Below the pieces are notes generated by a model. The model did not search any database, was not told where the DNA came from, and saw only the letters and a list, made by a program, of their open reading frames with translations. Below are positions 62,101-64,000 of a stretch of DNA of 64,000 nucleotides, piece by piece. The stretch is from Caldimonas mangrovi (GTDB lineage: Bacteria; Pseudomonadota; Gammaproteobacteria; Burkholderiales; Burkholderiaceae_C): assembly GCF_023721835.1 (NCBI RefSeq), contig NZ_JAMKFE010000001.1:466296-530295 (forward strand), written 5' to 3'. Numbering within the stretch: position 1 is the first letter of the stretch; every line of letters begins with the position of its first letter. The position numbers and the translations under genes are program-made.

Positions 62101-62841
62101 TCAGTCCGGGCCCGGCTGCCAGCGGCCGTCGAGCAGCCGTTCGTGCGGCTTGAACTGGGCTTTGTAGGCCATCTTGCGGCTTTCCGAGATCCAGTAGCCG
62201 AGATAGACGTATGGCAGCTTCAGCTGCCTCGTCTGCTGGATCTGCCACAGCACGTTGTAGGTGCCATAGCTCGTGTTCGGCTCCGGCTCGTAGAACGTGT
62301 AGACGGCTGACAACCCATCGTTCAGCACATCGAGGATCGAAACCATCTTCAGCCTGCCGAGTTCGCCTGGAGGCGCCGGCTCGCGAAACTCCACCAGGCG
62401 CGAATTGACCCTGCTCTGCAGCAGGAACTGTGTGTACTGGTCGATGCTGTCGTGATCCATGCCGCCACCGCTGTGCCGGCCCGACTGATAGCGTAGATAA
62501 AGCTGATAGTGCTCTGGCACGAAACACAGTCTCAGCACCCGCGCCTGCAACTCGAAGTGCGCCTTCATGGCCCGGCGTTGGCTGCGGTTCGGTTCGAACC
62601 GGTCGACCGCAATGCGCAGCGGGACACACGCACGGCATCCATCACAGTAGGGCCTGTAGGTGAACATCCCGCTACGGCGAAATCCCTTGGACACCAGGTC
62701 GGAATAAGTCTCGGCTTGGATCAAGTGACTTGGCGTGGCCACCTGTGAGCGCGCCTGTCGGCCAGGCAGATAGCTGCATGGGTAAGGCGCAGTCGCATAG
62801 AACTGCAGCGACGCGAGAGGCAGCTCCTTGGGGTGCGTCAT
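62101..62841 (-). CDS. bpt: Aspartate/glutamate leucyltransferase Bpt (arginyltransferase family)
   Basis: A 246-residue N-degron enzyme that adds leucine from Leu-tRNA to N-terminal Asp or Glu, marking proteins for ClpS/ClpAP. The N-terminal domain begins [15 protein letters not shown] and has the cluster [12 protein letters not shown]; the C-terminal GNAT-like part shows [26 protein letters not shown]. Start 62841 (MTHPKELP). The aat stop lies 13 bp upstream, so both transferases are cotranscribed. Confidence 0.95.
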   Translation of the reverse strand: MTHPKELPLASLQFYATAPYPCSYLPGRQARSQVATPSHLIQAETYSDLVSKGFRRSGMFTYRPYCDGCRACVPLRIAVDRFEPNRSQRRAMKAHFELQARVLRLCFVPEHYQLYLRYQSGRHSGGGMDHDSIDQYTQFLLQSRVNSRLVEFREPAPPGELGRLKMVSILDVLNDGLSAVYTFYEPEPNTSYGTYNVLWQIQQTRQLKLPYVYLGYWISESRKMAYKAQFKPHERLLDGRWQPGPD

Positions 62842-62854
62842 GTCTCAGAGTTCC

Positions 62855-63631
62855 TCAAGCGGGCACGAGGCCGAAAGCGGGAGGCTGCAGGCCCAGGCGG
62901 GCCCATGTCGAAGGATGATAGGCCCATTCTTCCACCGGCTCCTGTTGCGTCGCCGTATGCAGGTGCCGTGTGAACTCTCGGCGCGGAATCTCCCTCGCAC
63001 CGAACGACGCGAGGTGGGCGGTGCGCTGCTGGCAGTCGATGAGGTCGATGTGATGTTCGCGGCAGAACGCCACCAGCGCAGCCAGGGCGATCTTCGATGC
63101 ATCGGTTTGCCGCGAGAACATCGATTCGCCGAAGAACATGCGACCGACCGAGACACCATACAAGCCGCCGACGAGTTTGCCGTCAACCCACGTCTCGAAG
63201 GAGTGAACTTCGCCGAGGCGATGCCAGGCGCAATACGCGCGGACCATCTCGGGGACGATCCATGTCCCATCTTGCCCGGGGCGCGGAGTCTTCGCGCACG
63301 CGCGGATCACTTCGTCGAACGCCGTGTCGACGCGTAGCGCGCAACCTGGGGTACCGATGAACCGTTGCAACGTCTTGCGCAGTGAGCGGGATAGCTTGAA
63401 CTCGGCAGTGTGCAGCACCATCCGCGGGTCGGGACTCCACCACAGGATGGGTTGACCAAGGCTGTACCACGGAAAGATGCCATGCTCGTATGCGCGGCGC
63501 AGCCTCGGCGGTTTCAAGTCGCCGCCGGCCGCCAGCAGCCCGGGCGCCTCCGAGCGAACTCCAAGCGCGAACTCCACTGGAGGGAAGTCGTCCCCGCGGT
63601 CTTCGAGCCAAGCGATCGACAAAGCGCTCAT
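62855..63631 (-). CDS. aat: Leucyl/phenylalanyl-tRNA-protein transferase
   Basis: A 258-residue N-degron transferase adding Leu or Phe to proteins with N-terminal Lys or Arg. Family segments are GLLAAGGDLKPPRLRRAYEHGIFPWYS, WWSPDPRMVL, DGTWIVPEMVRAYCAWH, GGLYGVSVGRMFFGESMFS and DCQQRTAHLASFGAREIPR. Start 63631 (MSALSIAW). It is first of the aat-bpt operon. Confidence 0.97.
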   Translation of the reverse strand: MSALSIAWLEDRGDDFPPVEFALGVRSEAPGLLAAGGDLKPPRLRRAYEHGIFPWYSLGQPILWWSPDPRMVLHTAEFKLSRSLRKTLQRFIGTPGCALRVDTAFDEVIRACAKTPRPGQDGTWIVPEMVRAYCAWHRLGEVHSFETWVDGKLVGGLYGVSVGRMFFGESMFSRQTDASKIALAALVAFCREHHIDLIDCQQRTAHLASFGAREIPRREFTRHLHTATQQEPVEEWAYHPSTWARLGLQPPAFGLVPA

Positions 63632-63678
63632 GGAGCCATGCTGCCCGAGAGTTCAATCCCCCGCAGTGCGTGGGCCGG

Positions 63679-63707
63679 AAAAAAGAATGGGCGGCCAACG
63701 GCCGCCC
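63679..63707 (-). terminator. Rho-independent terminator on the minus strand upstream of aat
   Basis: GGGCGGCC (63689-63696) pairs with GGCCGCCC (63700-63707) around a 3-nt loop; on the minus strand it is followed by ATTCTTTTTTCC. It would end a transcript arriving from beyond the right edge and so insulate aat. Apart from this, 63632-63880 has no gene I can support. Confidence 0.7.
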
Positions 63708-63880
63708 GGAATGCCGATGACAGGAGAGATCGTAGAGGTTCCCCAACCGCTGGATCCGACCTTACCGGCCAAGCGCGGACTACGCGTCGTGGCGCCATGC
63801 CCGTCCGACCGGAGGATACTGCCGGGACCGTCGGATGTATGTCCCCCGGGCAAGGGGCGTAGTAACTGACCAAGACCTGC

Positions 63881-63998
63881 TTGCGCCTTTCTTTTTTTCT
63901 GTGCTACAGTCACTGTCTTCGCTGAACGCGGTGCTGGTTTCGAAAAGAGGCGGGTGCCGAAAGCGGGAGGCGAAGAAAAAAGAGCTGAGTGCTTGACA
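63881..63998 (+). promoter_or_regulatory. Promoter-like elements for a gene beyond the right edge
   Basis: TTGCGC (63881-63886) and TACAGT (63905-63910), 18 bp apart, form one weak promoter. A perfect -35 TTGACA at 63993-63998 begins a second whose -10 would lie outside the window. The intervening AG-rich DNA (63940-63990) has no reading frame. The pattern resembles leaders of stable RNA genes, which is a guess. Confidence 0.4.
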
Positions 63999-64000
63999 GG

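Noticed and set aside
63628..63913. Small minus-strand frames near the right end
   Set aside because: No family similarity, they overlap a terminator and promoter-like DNA, and composition is not protein-like.

Overview
The window is a contiguous, gene-dense chromosomal segment from a GC-rich betaproteobacterium, most likely of the order Burkholderiales (Rubrivivax/Leptothrix/Caldimonas-like). This placement is an inference from several things: a 14-gene nuo operon ending in a DUF2818 gene, a short-chain-dehydrogenase-type threonine dehydrogenase as known from Cupriavidus, a PNPase and NuoJ of betaproteobacterial type, recurrent TAGAAT -10 boxes, and a 67-68 bp palindromic intergenic repeat. 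No phage, transposase, integrase, CRISPR array or restriction system is visible. Almost all DNA is ordinary, well-conserved coding sequence.

Left part (1-8182): a partial hypothetical gene, tsaD, an orphan branched-chain amino-acid-type binding protein, rpsO-pnp (with a terminator and a perfect palindrome between them), a quinone oxidoreductase, tpiA, secG and tRNA-Leu(GAG). Positions 8397-23076 hold nuoA-N for NADH:quinone oxidoreductase (complex I), interrupted only by one copy of a dispersed repeat between nuoC and nuoD. DUF2818, a Nudix hydrolase and a DUF1178 gene follow.

Middle part (24449-37100): an FAD-linked oxidase, DUF2069 and YihY-family membrane proteins; a divergent XRE-cupin regulator facing kbl-tdh, which convert threonine to glycine and acetyl-CoA, with two copies of a palindromic operator between them; a coupled minus-strand trio metY-hydrolase-Mpo1-like; a CBS-domain protein, aroC, an MFS permease and an aldo/keto reductase.

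Carbohydrate island (37309-47059): a secreted GH13 alpha-amylase with a C-terminal CBM20 starch-binding domain, convergent with a glucose/mannose-type ABC importer (gtsABCD-like). An AGE-family sugar isomerase is last in the importer operon and an OmpR-type two-component system lies just upstream. The importer promoter region carries GTTAA repeats exactly 11 bp apart.

Right part (47268-64000): a stand-alone Pal lipoprotein; a minus-strand operon gcvT-gcvH-gcvP-ltaE-hydrolase-sdaA led by a tandem glycine riboswitch and a recognisable sigma70 promoter; ETF-quinone oxidoreductase; an SDR-YceH-thioesterase run; a PAS-LuxR regulator divergent from scoAB across a perfect palindrome; and the bpt-aat N-degron pair. 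The final 370 bp hold a minus-strand terminator and promoter-like elements for a gene beyond the edge.

A common theme is one-carbon and C2 amino-acid flow: threonine to glycine (kbl-tdh, ltaE), glycine to the one-carbon pool (gcv), and serine to pyruvate (sdaA). I found no convincing wholly novel system. The most interesting signals are regulatory: the riboswitch operon that extends into ltaE/sdaA, the operator pairs, the dispersed repeat and the polyglutamine tail of PNPase.
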